In this document: positions 17,091-29,300 of the stretch, in pieces | Layout of the letters: each line of letters starts with the position of its first letter | Numbering within the stretch: position 1 is the stretch's first letter | Source: Cololabis saira | Lineage: Eukaryota > Chordata > Actinopteri > Beloniformes > Belonidae | Length of the DNA: 64,000 bases | Direction: 5' to 3' | NCBI RefSeq assembly: GCF_033807715.1 | Contig: NC_084592.1 | Coordinates: forward strand, 23,631,501 to 23,695,500 | Program-made: the position numbers and the translations under genes | Notes under the pieces: generated by a model | The model's input: only the letters and a program-made list of their open reading frames with translations | What the model was told of the DNA's origin: nothing | Databases searched by the model: none

Positions 17091-19396
17091 CTTTCCTGTT
17101 ACATTACAATAAATGTGGAAAAGAAAATAATTCCCAAGTCGAACACCTTGTCACTGATGTAGCTTAGACCCAAAAGCAGACTCAGTGAAGGTTTCTGTGA
17201 ATATATTTAAAAAGTTGTGATAATTTAGGTACACTAAAGGCTTCCAGGACTTAATCTTTTGAAAATTAGGGGAGAGGCGGTCTGTGGGCTTAACTGGCAT
17301 GCTTGGGTATGGTTGAGTCTGGAAGGACAGGAAAAGCAGGGAACATGACTGCACAACTTAACAGAGAAATACAGAAACAAAAGTTGGCCAGAATTGTGTT
17401 CAGCATCGTATCCCTCTCATTGCCTGTTGAAGGCAGCCTAGTTGGAGGCAAGAACAAGGTAGTTGCCGGGCACCAATTTACACACATCAAGAGTTTTTTA
17501 TCTAATTGAGCACAATTAGAGAGAAAAGAAATGGAGGTAGAAAAGCAGTAAGTTGTTTGTCAGTTTCCATGATATTCAAACTGGAAAAGAGCATCTGGAA
17601 AGAGCTTGTTGAACAGCAGTTAACTGAATCAAAAGAGGAAGACTTTTAGAAAAAATAATTGGTGTTTTTCTACTGGCAGGTTTTGGACGATGCTGCGTTA
17701 ATAAAATCATATTAACATCTATACCATGTGGAATACAGTGGCAACAGTTCCCTCCCTGATAACATTAAATACATCCTTATTCATATTACTGAAAGCAGCA
17801 CAAAAGGGTTTTTGTCATTTTAGCTCAGTTTTTCCTCTCATGAGCATGGATATTATGTCTCTTACACCAGTTTTGAGATTTACCCTTGTTTGGTCTCTTG
17901 CTTGGTCACCATCTCATGCTCAGTTCATCACTTTCCTGAGTCTCCTTGGCTAGACCATGTTGTCCGTTGCAGCTTCATGACTTAGCCTGTGACACAGTTT
18001 TTCAAAGGTACAACCAATATGGAAGTATTTTGAGTGGTTTTTCCCGATAACAGAGACCAAAGATGGCAAGAGCTATCATTGCTTCATATTTTTTTAATTT
18101 TTTGTTTCTCTTTCATGAACCACACACGATTTGAGATGCTTTGATCTAGACTGGCATTTCAGTAAATATTGCACTTAGAGCAATTTAAACAATTCATGCA
18201 CCTACTGTTAGAAGTTTGCAGATATTGGTAGTCAACTTGTATAGACCTTTAAGCATGTAGTAGCAAATTCACAGAGGTTCCAGTACATTTTATGTACTTT
18301 TCATACACATCCCCTACATGCCCCTACATGTACCAGAACGTGTGGCATTAATCATTATTGGTATTGACCTAGCAAAAAATTACAGATGTGGGGTTGATTG
18401 TTGTGATTTTAGGAGACTTGTTCAAATTATATTTGCAGTCATAAAAATTGGATTCTTTCTAGAACATTGCAGCAAAAACAAACAAAAAAAGCAAAGACAC
18501 ATCTACAAACGCTCTTCAAAAGACACACGCAGATTGGGATGATATTATATGCAGCAGCTGAACAGACTGTACGTGAAGTGTTCCTTTTAAATATTTAGTG
18601 TTAACTTTTAAGTTTAGCTTTGAAGTAGAACGTTGTGTCCTGCAGCTTATGATAATTGCATCAGGATGGTGCACCCTAACTACTTTGTTTCAACCAAAAC
18701 ATGTATTTAAACAGTGCCAGAAACATGTTGATTATGTCTCCTAGAAACAGGATCTTACACCATCACCGCTCATCCTAACAACTTACATTCACGTTCCTGT
18801 GTCCCCAGACACTTACCTGACAAGCATGAGGTATCATATGAGAACTGACTGACATATAATCTGATAGAAATTGCTTGAAAATTCCAATATTTCTGTCCAG
18901 CTCAAATCTCTAGCTTAATATGTTGACAATGTTAATACACAGTGTAAACAAAAATGATAAATCTTTTCTTTTTTTAAAGTCTCCTGAAGAAAACATTCAT
19001 AATTCATTCATATGTTTGATTCCAACTGTCACTGGCAGATAACATTCACGCTCTCAGACTGCATATTAAGACACAGCGCGGGGAAGATCATAGGCGCCAA
19101 GTCTTTGATTATACTGTAGCAACCCTTAGAAATGTCAACAAGTGTCCGCCTATCTTTCTTTTCCTCACTCCATCTCCAGTTCTGACTTTTTGCCTCTCTT
19201 TCATGTCGATACTAATTAAATCTCATACTTTTGTGGGGTCTTTCATGATTGCATGAGTAACTATGATTCAGTGTTAGCGACCAAAATACCTCCGTTCCCA
19301 TGGGTACATATTTCTTTTATTATGAGAGCAGCTATATACATGTTTTTCTTCTTTTTGTCTAGAGATGCAACTCTCGTTTGTTGGGAATTGGGAATG
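17091..19396. other. Unassigned intron sequence
   Basis: Unremarkable AT-rich intron; I see no gene, RNA or transposon end. Confidence 0.5.
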
Positions 19397-19563
<167 letters not shown>

Positions 19564-19739
19564 GTTTCCTTTTTTGCATATTACATATTATATATCAACT
19601 GTCTGTTGTTACAACCAGACTATTTTTTATGTTGCTAAATAAATCACATGGCCATGAGTCACTTCCAGTAGATTTGTGACTAAAATTAATTTTAAGACTG
19701 AAATGCAGGATATTTTTGTTCATTTTTAGTGCTTATGCT

Positions 19740-21037
19740 TTAAAGCAGCACAACGTAACTTTCAGCTTTTCTGAGTTTGGCGGCATCTTGTGGACAAAAT
19801 CGGTAGTGTTTTACCAGAAAGAACACTACGTTTCCCATGAGCACCAGCGCGTACTGCCGGAAAACTCCTGTCCCGTCGCTGCATTTGTTTTGATGAGAGA
19901 AGACAGGACGCTTTTCTGTTTCACCAAGTGAACAGAAGGAACGCAAAAAAAGATGTTAAACTGCTGGAAAGGAACTGGAATTTACCGGGATACCTTAAAC
20001 AAGGAAGCCAGGGAGCAGTATATGGAGAAAATAATGATTATTAACGGTCTGGATCCATATGAAATCCCTAAGAGATCCCTGAATCCCTGAAGAGCCATGT
20101 GTTTCAATAATATAGTATAATAGTACAACATACAGTACATGTTTTGTATCCCTCTTACTTCTATTTTCTTTTTTTTTGACTGCTATATTATGTTGAAGAG
20201 GCGTGAGCAATATTTTTGTTTTCCTCGTGAGATTATTTTTTTCCTCTGCAGCTACAAATAGAGTTAATATTTTTTCCTGAACAAACTAGTTTTATCTGAA
20301 GATTGGGGTTAATTGCACCGCAGAGAGCTGGCCAGCAACTGCGTTTAGCGAAGTGGGGAATAAAACCCGAGTTTTGATCCGACGCCCGTCTGTGTGAGTG
20401 TTTGTGGTTTAAGGCTGTTTATGGTTCTGCGTTAAATCGACGCAGAGCCTACGGCGTAGGGTACGCGGCGACACGCACCGTACGTTGCGCGTCGCCACGT
20501 ACCCTACGCCGTGGGTCTGCGTCGATTTAACGCAGAACCATAAATCATGCTTTACTGTGTGTTTGGTCGTTACAGCCGCGATCCAAAGCGAGCCGACGGC
20601 TCTTTCACTCTTTTACTTTGTTATATCAGATACTTGGCCTGCGTGGTTCTGCCTCCGAGCAGGAAACCGTTGAAAAGTTAAACCATTAGGGTCTTTTCCC
20701 CACGTCTGTTATATGGAGCTGCTGCAGCCATAACACAGCAACAGCTTCTGCGGAGCTCTGAGCTCCACGCCCCGCCCATTTTCGTCTCGACTGCGAATCG
20801 GGAAGGAGGGGGAAGTGACGTATGCCGTAAAGCAGTCAAAGTCGTAACGATTTGTAGTTTTTTAGTGTGGCAGGGTTCCTACCATGCTCCTCAAAGTTAC
20901 ATAGTGCCAGTGAAGGCGATACAGACCCCCTCAGACCATGACAAAGGTGTCATTAAACCTGTTGGAAGTTGATGTACCATCACAATGACTCTGGAAATAT
21001 GATATTAAGTTGGAAAAGTTACGTAGTGTCGCTTTAA
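19740..21037 (+). mobile_element. TTAA-bounded non-autonomous transposon (TTAAAGCAGCAC ends), copy 1
   Basis: Starts TTAAAGCAGCACAACGTAAC and ends GTTACGTAGTGTCGCTTTAA, an inverted terminal repeat of about 23 bp with mismatches. TTAA at both outer edges is the target duplication expected of piggyBac-type or other TTAA-targeting transposases. No transposase frame. About 1298 bp including a 140-bp palindromic MITE (20412-20551) that the sister copy at 31525 lacks. Confidence 0.85.
20412..20551. mobile_element. Palindromic MITE, full-length copy with TTA target duplication
   Basis: 140 bp forming a near-perfect hairpin: arms of about 60 bp from AGGCTGTTTATGGTTCTGCG to its inverse CGCAGAACCATAAATCATGCT around an 18-bp loop (about 20472-20489). 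It is flanked by TTA on both sides (20409-20411, 20552-20554). The sister transposon at 31525-32808 has the undisturbed site GTGGTTTACTG with a single TTA at 32318-32320. A 3-bp TTA duplication suits PIF/Harbinger-type mobilisation. No coding capacity. Confidence 0.9.
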
Positions 21038-21629
21038 GTACATTCAGCACAATTTAAAATTATTACCTCGTGATGCTTTTTTAAACTTTTTTTTCATGAA
21101 ACATCCTTTCCCATATTGGAAGAAAATATGATGGACCTCAAAAGCCAACAGTTAGTCTAGAAAGAGTAATACTAAGATTTAATTTGATCAATATGTTCCC
21201 AATAAAGAACTCTATAGACTCTTGTTTCATACCTGTGCCTTGACTCCTGCTATAAAGGCTGACTGTATCCTGGTCAGTGATGAAGGTGTCTGGGTATGCA
21301 GTCAGATGTTTGCAGAGTGAAGAAAAGAGGGCTGAATCCAAAAACCCTTAGGCAGGAGTGCCAATCCAAATTCTTTGAGGGTTTGCTTTAGAAAGGGTTC
21401 TATAGCCACTATCCTCCAGCTTTACTCATATTCAGCAGAGCTCAGCTTTATTTATATAACCCAAAGTATGATATTCAGTGTCTGTTATTTTTCAGATTAA
21501 CTTCGAAAAAATTTAAAAGCATAACTGTCTCGTCTTCCTTAAGTCAAGGGTGAAACCTTCCCATCTGCCAAATACTCTGTCCAGGTGGTCATCCACTCTG
21601 CTGCTCTTCATAGCTGTCCTCTTTTATTA
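21038..21629. other. Unassigned intron sequence
   Basis: Short stretch between the TTAA element and the repeat array at 21630; nothing recognised. Confidence 0.5.
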
Positions 21630-21739
21630 GGGCCCGAGCACTGAAAGTGCGAGGACCCTATTGTATCTGTGATGTTTATTATTAGGGCCCGAGCACTGAA
21701 AGTGCGAGGACCCTATTGTATCTGTGATGTTTATTATTA
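21630..21739 (+). repeat. 55-bp head repeat, two copies, with GGGCCC hairpin
   Basis: A 55-bp sequence beginning GGGCCCGAGCACTGAAAGTG is present twice in direct tandem (21630-21684, 21685-21739). Each copy has a hairpin GGGCCCGAGCACT-GAA-AGTGCGAGGACCC. It heads the long 4,650-bp unit, and its right arm AGTGCGAGGACCC recurs as AGTGCGAGGGCCC at the unit's tail (about 26350-26362). Confidence 0.85.
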
Positions 21740-24352
21740 TTATTATTATTATTCTCGCCGTAAATAAATTGCCTTTTTGGAGGCCTTAAAATGCTGGAAA
21801 ACTCACCAAATTTTGCACACGCTTCCAGAGTCGCGTAAAATTACGTATTTTATGGGCGACAGGCATGGGTCCACAAGAATGGGCTCTATAGCGCCACCTA
21901 TTTTATGTTTTTTGACGAGCCCCACAATATGGTTTGACTTACAGCAATGACCTTTATGTGTGTATTATATTAGACAAAGAGCTACAAAAAAGTCTTTTGG
22001 ACCCATGGTCTAAGTTACACAGGAAGTCCGGCATTTTGAACAGAAAATGTCATTTTTCATGAATTCTGATCATTTCTAGGCCTCGTACTTTAACGAACTC
22101 CTCCTAGAGATTTTATCGAATTGGCTCACAACTTGGTTTGTACAATCTAGACACATGGCCGACGCTAAATTGCGAAGCTTTTAAGTTTCTGCCAGAGGGC
22201 GTGACCGTAGTGATCCGGCGAAGTTTGAGGTCATTTTTAAGCTTCGCCATCAAACATCAATTGGCTGTAATTCAGCAATACATGATTTGATGTGGTCGAA
22301 AACGTATGTGCATGATTGTAGGTTGAGCCTGAACCCATCTATGGTGGAATATTCAGGATCGGTTGTAGCGCCACCTGTTGGCACCAGGAATTGTCATGTC
22401 TTCTAGTATGCATCTGTGCTCCAAACGAGATCAGTTTATTGATCTCAAAGTTGGTGAGATAATAGGTAAGGCATTGACGATGACTGACAGAGAAAACTGT
22501 AAGTTCTTATCAAAGGGCGTCGCTGTCAGAGGTTGTCAAATTTCGGTGTCTCGCCATGAACATAAAAGTTGTTGTAACTTAAACATAATTGATCAGAATC
22601 AACCCAAAATCAATACATGTAATCAGGCTTCCATTCTGAACAAGTGGATATGACAATCTTGGATGAACTCCTTAGCGCCACCTTTTGGTCAGGTATACAT
22701 TTTTCATCAAATTATGTGCTTTAGTTGCTGTTTGGTTTATCCAATCTTAAGCAAATTGACACATTTGATTGGCAGTAGGTCCCTTGTTGACCGTGTCGCG
22801 TATCGTGGCCGTAATTTGAAAGGAATTGGCATTTTTATGTCACTCTGTATTTCTGGTAAAATATTAATTAAAAATCAGAGATTTTGTGTAAGGAAAATTA
22901 AATGGCAGTTTCAGATAGCTTACAACAGGACTAAAAAATCATACACTGGAACATATTATTTTCGGAGAACTTCGTCACTCTAAAAATTAAAAACATTAAC
23001 TAATAACATAAAAAGCTATGTCTTTGTCACAAAATGTCAAAATTGACATCCGACTTCATAGATATGTTGTTTACTGTAATGTGAAAATATTGTGTGAATT
23101 TCAATAAAGTCCTTCAAATACGTGATTTTAAATGAATATTTATGTCGAATGAATCATTGCCACCCTGTCTCAGACTGTCACACACGTGAACGCGCAAAAT
23201 GCAGCTCTGAGTTGGGGAAGAGAAAGGGGAGGGGGCGCGCTCCAGCGCAGGAGGACGGGGGGGCGGGGCGCTTATGCGCGCGCACCTCCCTGTGCATCAG
23301 TGTTGAGACGCAGTTAGTTTTGCGGCAACTAATACTCTAACCAGGCCAGGACTGGCCATAGGGAGAACCGGGAGTATTCCCGATGCGCCGGTCTAGGATG
23401 CCGCCTGCGTCTCTCTCTCTTTTTTTCTTTTTTTTTTTTTTTTTTTTACACAGGCGGCTGGTGCGCCGCAGCGCCGGCTATTTGACTTTTTTTCTAAGTT
23501 ATAGAGTCAGGCCAGGCGAATCAGAGGCCACCCAGGCCAGTAGCTTGTGAGTTGGGCAAGATAGTTGGTTTGTTTCAAATTAACACCCGCCCCAACAGTA
23601 TCACCGAACAGACAGCGCGCCGTCGCCGCGCGTGCGTGTGCGTGTGCGTGTGCGCGAGTGGACCGGGAGACGAGTCCAGAGGCAAATAATGCACACCCAG
23701 CCGGGTAAAAAAGAAAAAGAGGAAAGGCGGCACCGAGAGGGAGAGAGAAAAAAAAGGCGCTGGAGGAAGACACGGCCAAATGTCAGCAAAGATGCGTCCG
23801 CACGTAAGTTGCAGTTCACTTTCAGGCTACACAGTGCAAATATGTAGCCTATAAGCCCTGGCCTTTAAATGAAAATAAGGATTGAGATTTTAAAATTATT
23901 GATTTATAAGACACTTTATTATAATCAGTACTGGAGTTGAGGGGGGATGAGGGGGGGATGGCATCCCCCCCTGAAATAAAAACGGTCCAAATCATCCCCC
24001 CAGTAAAACTGCCGACATGCAGCTCGCTTTTTTTTATTTCTCTACCGACACAGAGACCACTTAAATAAAACCACACTGATTTTGAGTCAAACCCGTCTTT
24101 TTAAATTCAATTTTTATACAGAAAATAATTACAGTGCATGTATTACACCTTATTTCACAGCAGCTTTGCAATTGTATTATATTATTATCGGCTTTCAGCC
24201 GAGATCTGGTCGGGACCGCGCAGCGCCGCGGAGGAGGTGCATTCAGGGACCGGTCGGAATTCTAAATTTGACCGATTATCCTCCTGGTGCGTTCAGGGAC
24301 AACTGGAATTTACTGTATTTGGCGAGAATTGCTTCATTTGCTTAAACATTAT

Positions 24353-24600
24353 TTAAAGGTGACCTATTATGGCATTTAATGTATATTTTAAACAGGCATT
24401 GAATGTCTTAAAAAAAAGCTTTTGAATGTTTTTTCTACATAAATGAGAAATTCAGCCTCTGGGCCATGTCTTTATTTTTACCGTTTCTAACCTTCTCTAT
24501 GAGGGATTCTGAGGGGAGGGGGGGCTATGTTAATGAGGCTCTGTGCTGATTGGCTGCCTGAATGACGTGTAGCAGGGGAGCTTTAAGCCTGAATCACAGT
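24353..24600 (+). mobile_element. TTAA-type repeat (AAAGGTGACCTATTATGGC), copy in unit A
   Basis: TTTAAAGGTGACCTATTATGG starts a segment matching the 5' part of the repeats at 15924 and 60981, with AAATTCAGCCTCTGGGCCAT and GCTGATTGGCTGCCTGAATG in the same order. The 3' half present in the 60981 copy is missing, so this is a truncated copy. Confidence 0.7.
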
Positions 24601-25029
24601 TGTGGGTCAATGATGTATAAGGCCTTTGAGTTATTTATCTCAAAATTAATAGATTTCCTTAACAAAATTTATATTTTGATAAGTATCAGTAATTAAATTA
24701 ACTTTTCAAGAAAGACTCATATGTCCTTTCATTTTTGAAAACCATTTTGAAATACATTTTATCTATAATGGAAGTGTCACCCTCATAAAGCCATTTATGC
24801 ATACTATACCAATGATTTATATTTGAACCAAAACTGATAGACATTAAATTTTGAATTTGTTACAAAATTGCCATTCGTTGGTTACCATGACGGGTGGTCG
24901 GCCCAAATGATGAGAAACAGCAGACAGTTAAGATTTGAGACAAATTTAAAGACAAATATTAAAGAATCAGCATAACTATGTCATTGTATGTTCCTATGTT
25001 TTTCATAATAGGTCTTCTTTAAAGAGGGA

Positions 25030-25400
25030 TAACCTTCATTTATAGTTAGAAGGAGAACCATGAACATTTTCAATATGTTTTGCAAGACGTGGAACCACAT
25101 TTATAAAGAAATCATTGAATTTATTAGCAATTTGTGTATGCTCTGTTATCTTATGCACCATCCTGAAATGTAGACTGGGCTGGAATAGATGATTTTTTTT
25201 CTTGTTGAGTGATTCTTTCAATATTATCCATAGATCATTTATTTATTTCTAATAAGGTGGTTGTATTTATTCCTATAATTTTTGTATGTAGCACAATTTA
25301 AAGGACTAGGACTTTGTAAATGCCTTTTATAAAGCTTGTTTTTCTTTAAAGCGTATTTCCTAAGTTCTATAGTAAACCATGGTTTGTTAAGGTTTGTTAT
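25030..25400 (-). mobile_element. Antisense LINE fragment (linker before reverse transcriptase), unit A
   Basis: On the minus strand, upstream frame (about 25395 to 25235) reads NKPWFTIELRKYALKKNKLY and then TYKNYRNKYNHLIRNK. After a frameshift it continues HTQIANKFNDFFINVVPRLA and KHIENVHGSPSNYK. These are the PWxTxxLxxxIxxKxxLYxxF, YKxYRNxxNxLIR and IANxFNxFFxNVGPxLA motifs found between endonuclease and RT domains of jockey/CR1-superclade LINEs. Short, shifted and without catalytic motifs, so dead. Confidence 0.8.
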
Positions 25401-25883
25401 CTTCCTTTATCGGTACACACCTGTATCATAGCACAACTTAAAGAAAAGTCTCCTGGCGCCATGGCCGAAACCCAACAGGAAGTCGGCCAGTTTTAATTAA
25501 TCATGTAATTTTGGCGCAATTTATGCCATCCCTTCAGCCGCTTCTTCGCCCGAACCGTAACGTGCACCCAGGTGTGTTATACATCAAAATGTGCGTCTCC
25601 ATCCTGCAATAACGTGCATAACTTTTCTCAGTCAAAAGCGTTACCGTGGCGATGATAGACGCCAAAAAGCGCGCCCCCACTTCATCTGATTGGTCCATAC
25701 AGATAAAACTTCGTGCCTCAAGTCCCACAATACGCTTTGACGTACATGAACAAAAATCGGTACACACCTGTATCATGTCGCAACTTAAAGAAAAGCCAGG
25801 CCTGTCGATACATTTGATATTTCATGGTTTGCATTAATGGGCGTGGCCTAACGGCTCAACAGCGCCCACTAGAATACTTTTCT

Positions 25884-26320
25884 CTGCCATAACTTTTGAA
25901 AGGTTTGACATAAAGAGTCGTGGGTGGTGTCATGGGACTCGGTATTGAGTCCTTGACCATAATTGGTGAAAATTAGCCCCGCCCCTTCTTCTGATTGGTT
26001 GTCCCGATTTTCTGCTATAACTTTCGAATGGTTTGACATAGAGAGTCGTGGGTGGTGTCATCAGATTCTGTATGGAGTCCTTGACCTTCATTGGCCTGAA
26101 TTAGCCCCGCCCCTTCTTCTGATTGGTTGTCCCGATTTTCTGCTATAACTTTTGAATGGTTTGACATAGAGAGTCGTGGGTGGTGTCATCACATTCTGTA
26201 TGGAGTCCTTGACCTTCATTGGCCTGAATTAGCCCCGCCCCTTCTTCTGATTGGTTGTCCCTTTTTTCTGCTATAACTTTTCAATGGTTTGACATAGGAA
26301 GTCGTGGATGGTGTCATTTT
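25884..26320 (+). repeat. 128-bp tandem repeat, 3.4 copies, unit A
   Basis: The phrase CTGCYATAACTTTYGAA recurs at 25884, 26012, 26140 and 26268, a spacing of 128 bp each time, with GTCGTGGGTGGTGTCAT and CCCCGCCCCTTCTTCTGATT in each unit. The first unit is the most diverged and the last is cut after about 50 bp. Confidence 0.9.
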
Positions 26321-26385
26321 TGATATGCTTATGGGGGGCGGTGGCCGTGAGTGCGAGGGCCCGTTCATCGCTGCTTGCAGCTTTA

Positions 26386-29300
26386 ATTATTATTATTATT
26401 ATTCTCGCCGTAAATAAATTGCCTTTTTGGAGGCCTTAAAATGCTGGAAAACTCACCAAATTTTGCACACGCTTCCAGAGTCGCGTAAAATTACGTATTT
26501 TATGGGCGACAGGCATGGGTCCACAAGAATGGGCTCTATAGCGCCACCTATTTTATGTTTTTTGACGAGCCCCACAATATGGTTTGACTTACAGCAATGA
26601 CCTTTATGTGTGTATTATATTAGACAAAGAGCTACAAAAAAGTCTTTTGGACCCATGGTCTAAGTTACACAGGAAGTCCGGCATTTTGAACAGAAAATGT
26701 CATTTTTCATGAATTCTGATCATTTCTAGGCCTCGTACTTTAACGAACTCCTCCTAGAGATTTTATCGAATTGGCTCACAACTTGGTTTGTACAATCTAG
26801 ACACATGGCCGACGCTAAATTGCGAAGCTTTTAAGTTTCTGCCAGAGGGCGTGACCGTAGTGATCCGGCGAAGTTTGAGGTCATTTTTAAGCTTCGCCAT
26901 CAAACATCAATTGGCTGTAATTCAGCAATACATGATTTGATGTGGTCGAAAACGTATGTGCATGATTGTAGGTTGAGCCTGAACCCATCTATGGTGGAAT
27001 ATTCAGGATCGGTTGTAGCGCCACCTGTTGGCACCAGGAATTGTCATGTCTTCTAGTATGCATCTGTGCTCCAAACGAGATCAGTTTATTGATCTCAAAG
27101 TTGGTGAGATAATAGGTAAGGCATTGACGATGACTGACAGAGAAAACTGTAAGTTCTTATCAAAGGGCGTCGCTGTCAGAGGTTGTCAAATTTCGGTGTC
27201 TCGCCATGAACATAAAAGTTGTTGTAACTTAAACATAATTGATCAGAATCAACCCAAAATCAATACATGTAATCAGGCTTCCATTCTGAACAAGTGGATA
27301 TGACAATCTTGGATGAACTCCTTAGCGCCACCTTTTGGTCAGGTATACATTTTTCATCAAATTATGTGCTTTAGTTGCTGTTTGGTTTATCCAATCTTAA
27401 GCAAATTGACACATTTGATTGGCAGTAGGTCCCTTGTTGACCGTGTCGCGTATCGTGGCCGTAATTTGAAAGGAATTGGCATTTTTATGTCACTCTGTAT
27501 TTCTGGTAAAATATTAATTAAAAATCAGAGATTTTGTGTAAGGAAAATTAAATGGCAGTTTCAGATAGCTTACAACAGGACTAAAAAATCATACACTGGA
27601 ACATATTATTTTCGGAGAACTTCGTCACTCTAAAAATTAAAAACATTAACTAATAACATAAAAAGCTATGTCTTTGTCACAAAATGTCAAAATTGACATC
27701 CGACTTCATAGATATGTTGTTTACTGTAATGTGAAAATATTGTGTGAATTTCAATAAAGTCCTTCAAATACGTGATTTTAAATGAATATTTATGTCGAAT
27801 GAATCATTGCCACCCTGTCTCAGACTGTCACACACGTGAACGCGCAAAATGCAGCTCTGAGTTGGGGAAGAGAAAGGGGAGGGGGCGCGCTCCAGCGCAG
27901 GAGGACGGGGGGGCGGGGCGCTTATGCGCGCGCACCTCCCTGTGCATCAGTGTTGAGACGCAGTTAGTTTTGCGGCAACTAATACTCTAACCAGGCCAGG
28001 ACTGGCCATAGGGAGAACCGGGAGTATTCCCGATGCGCCGGTCTAGGATGCCGCCTGCGTCTCTCTCTCTTTTTTTCTTTTTTTTTTTTTTTTTTTTACA
28101 CAGGCGGCTGGTGCGCCGCAGCGCCGGCTATTTGACTTTTTTTCTAAGTTATAGAGTCAGGCCAGGCGAATCAGAGGCCACCCAGGCCAGTAGCTTGTGA
28201 GTTGGGCAAGATAGTTGGTTTGTTTCAAATTAACACCCGCCCCAACAGTATCACCGAACAGACAGCGCGCCGTCGCCGCGCGTGCGTGTGCGTGTGCGTG
28301 TGCGCGAGTGGACCGGGAGACGAGTCCAGAGGCAAATAATGCACACCCAGCCGGGTAAAAAAGAAAAAGAGGAAAGGCGGCACCGAGAGGGAGAGAGAAA
28401 AAAAAGGCGCTGGAGGAAGACACGGCCAAATGTCAGCAAAGATGCGTCCGCACGTAAGTTGCAGTTCACTTTCAGGCTACACAGTGCAAATATGTAGCCT
28501 ATAAGCCCTGGCCTTTAAATGAAAATAAGGATTGAGATTTTAAAATTATTGATTTATAAGACACTTTATTATAATCAGTACTGGAGTTGAGGGGGGATGA
28601 GGGGGGGATGGCATCCCCCCCTGAAATAAAAACGGTCCAAATCATCCCCCCAGTAAAACTGCCGACATGCAGCTCGCTTTTTTTTATTTCTCTACCGACA
28701 CAGAGACCACTTAAATAAAACCACACTGATTTTGAGTCAAACCCGTCTTTTTAAATTCAATTTTTATACAGAAAATAATTACAGTGCATGTATTACACCT
28801 TATTTCACAGCAGCTTTGCAATTGTATTATATTATTATCGGCTTTCAGCCGAGATCTGGTCGGGACCGCGCAGCGCCGCGGAGGAGGTGCATTCAGGGAC
28901 CGGTCGGAATTCTAAATTTGACCGATTATCCTCCTGGTGCGTTCAGGGACAACTGGAATTTACTGTATTTGGCGAGAATTGCTTCATTTGCTTAAACATT
29001 ATTTAAAGGTGACCTATTATGGCATTTAATGTATATTTTAAACAGGCATTGAATGTCTTAAAAAAAAGCTTTTGAATGTTTTTTCTACATAAATGAGAAA
29101 TTCAGCCTCTGGGCCATGTCTTTATTTTTACCGTTTCTAACCTTCTCTATGAGGGATTCTGAGGGGAGGGGGGGCTATGTTAATGAGGCTCTGTGCTGAT
29201 TGGCTGCCTGAATGACGTGTAGCAGGGGAGCTTTAAGCCTGAATCACAGTTGTGGGTCAATGATGTATAAGGCCTTTGAGTTATTTATCTCAAAATTAAT

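Larger units (their letters stand above)
21736..26385 (+). repeat. 4,650-bp tandem duplication, unit A (composite repeat)
   Basis: Positions 21736-26388 recur at 26386-31038 with an offset of exactly 4,650 bp. Every line I compared was identical, including a long T run near 23430 and the (TTA) run at the left edge. The unit begins in (ATT)n followed by CTCGCCGTAAATAAATTGCC and ends CATCGCTGCTTGCAGCTTTAATT. It contains a TTAA-bounded MITE (24353), an antisense LINE fragment (25030-25400) and a 128-bp tandem tract (25884-26320). Open frames up to 106 codons show no recognisable protein. The head motif and gene-free body suggest an unclassified fish repeat family with later insertions. Confidence 0.9.

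Noticed and set aside
22378..22983. 91- and 106-codon frames in the duplicated unit (and their twins at 27028-27633)
   Set aside because: Exact duplication makes them look conserved, but that reflects identity of the whole 4.65-kb block. No domain, start context or splice structure is recognisable.
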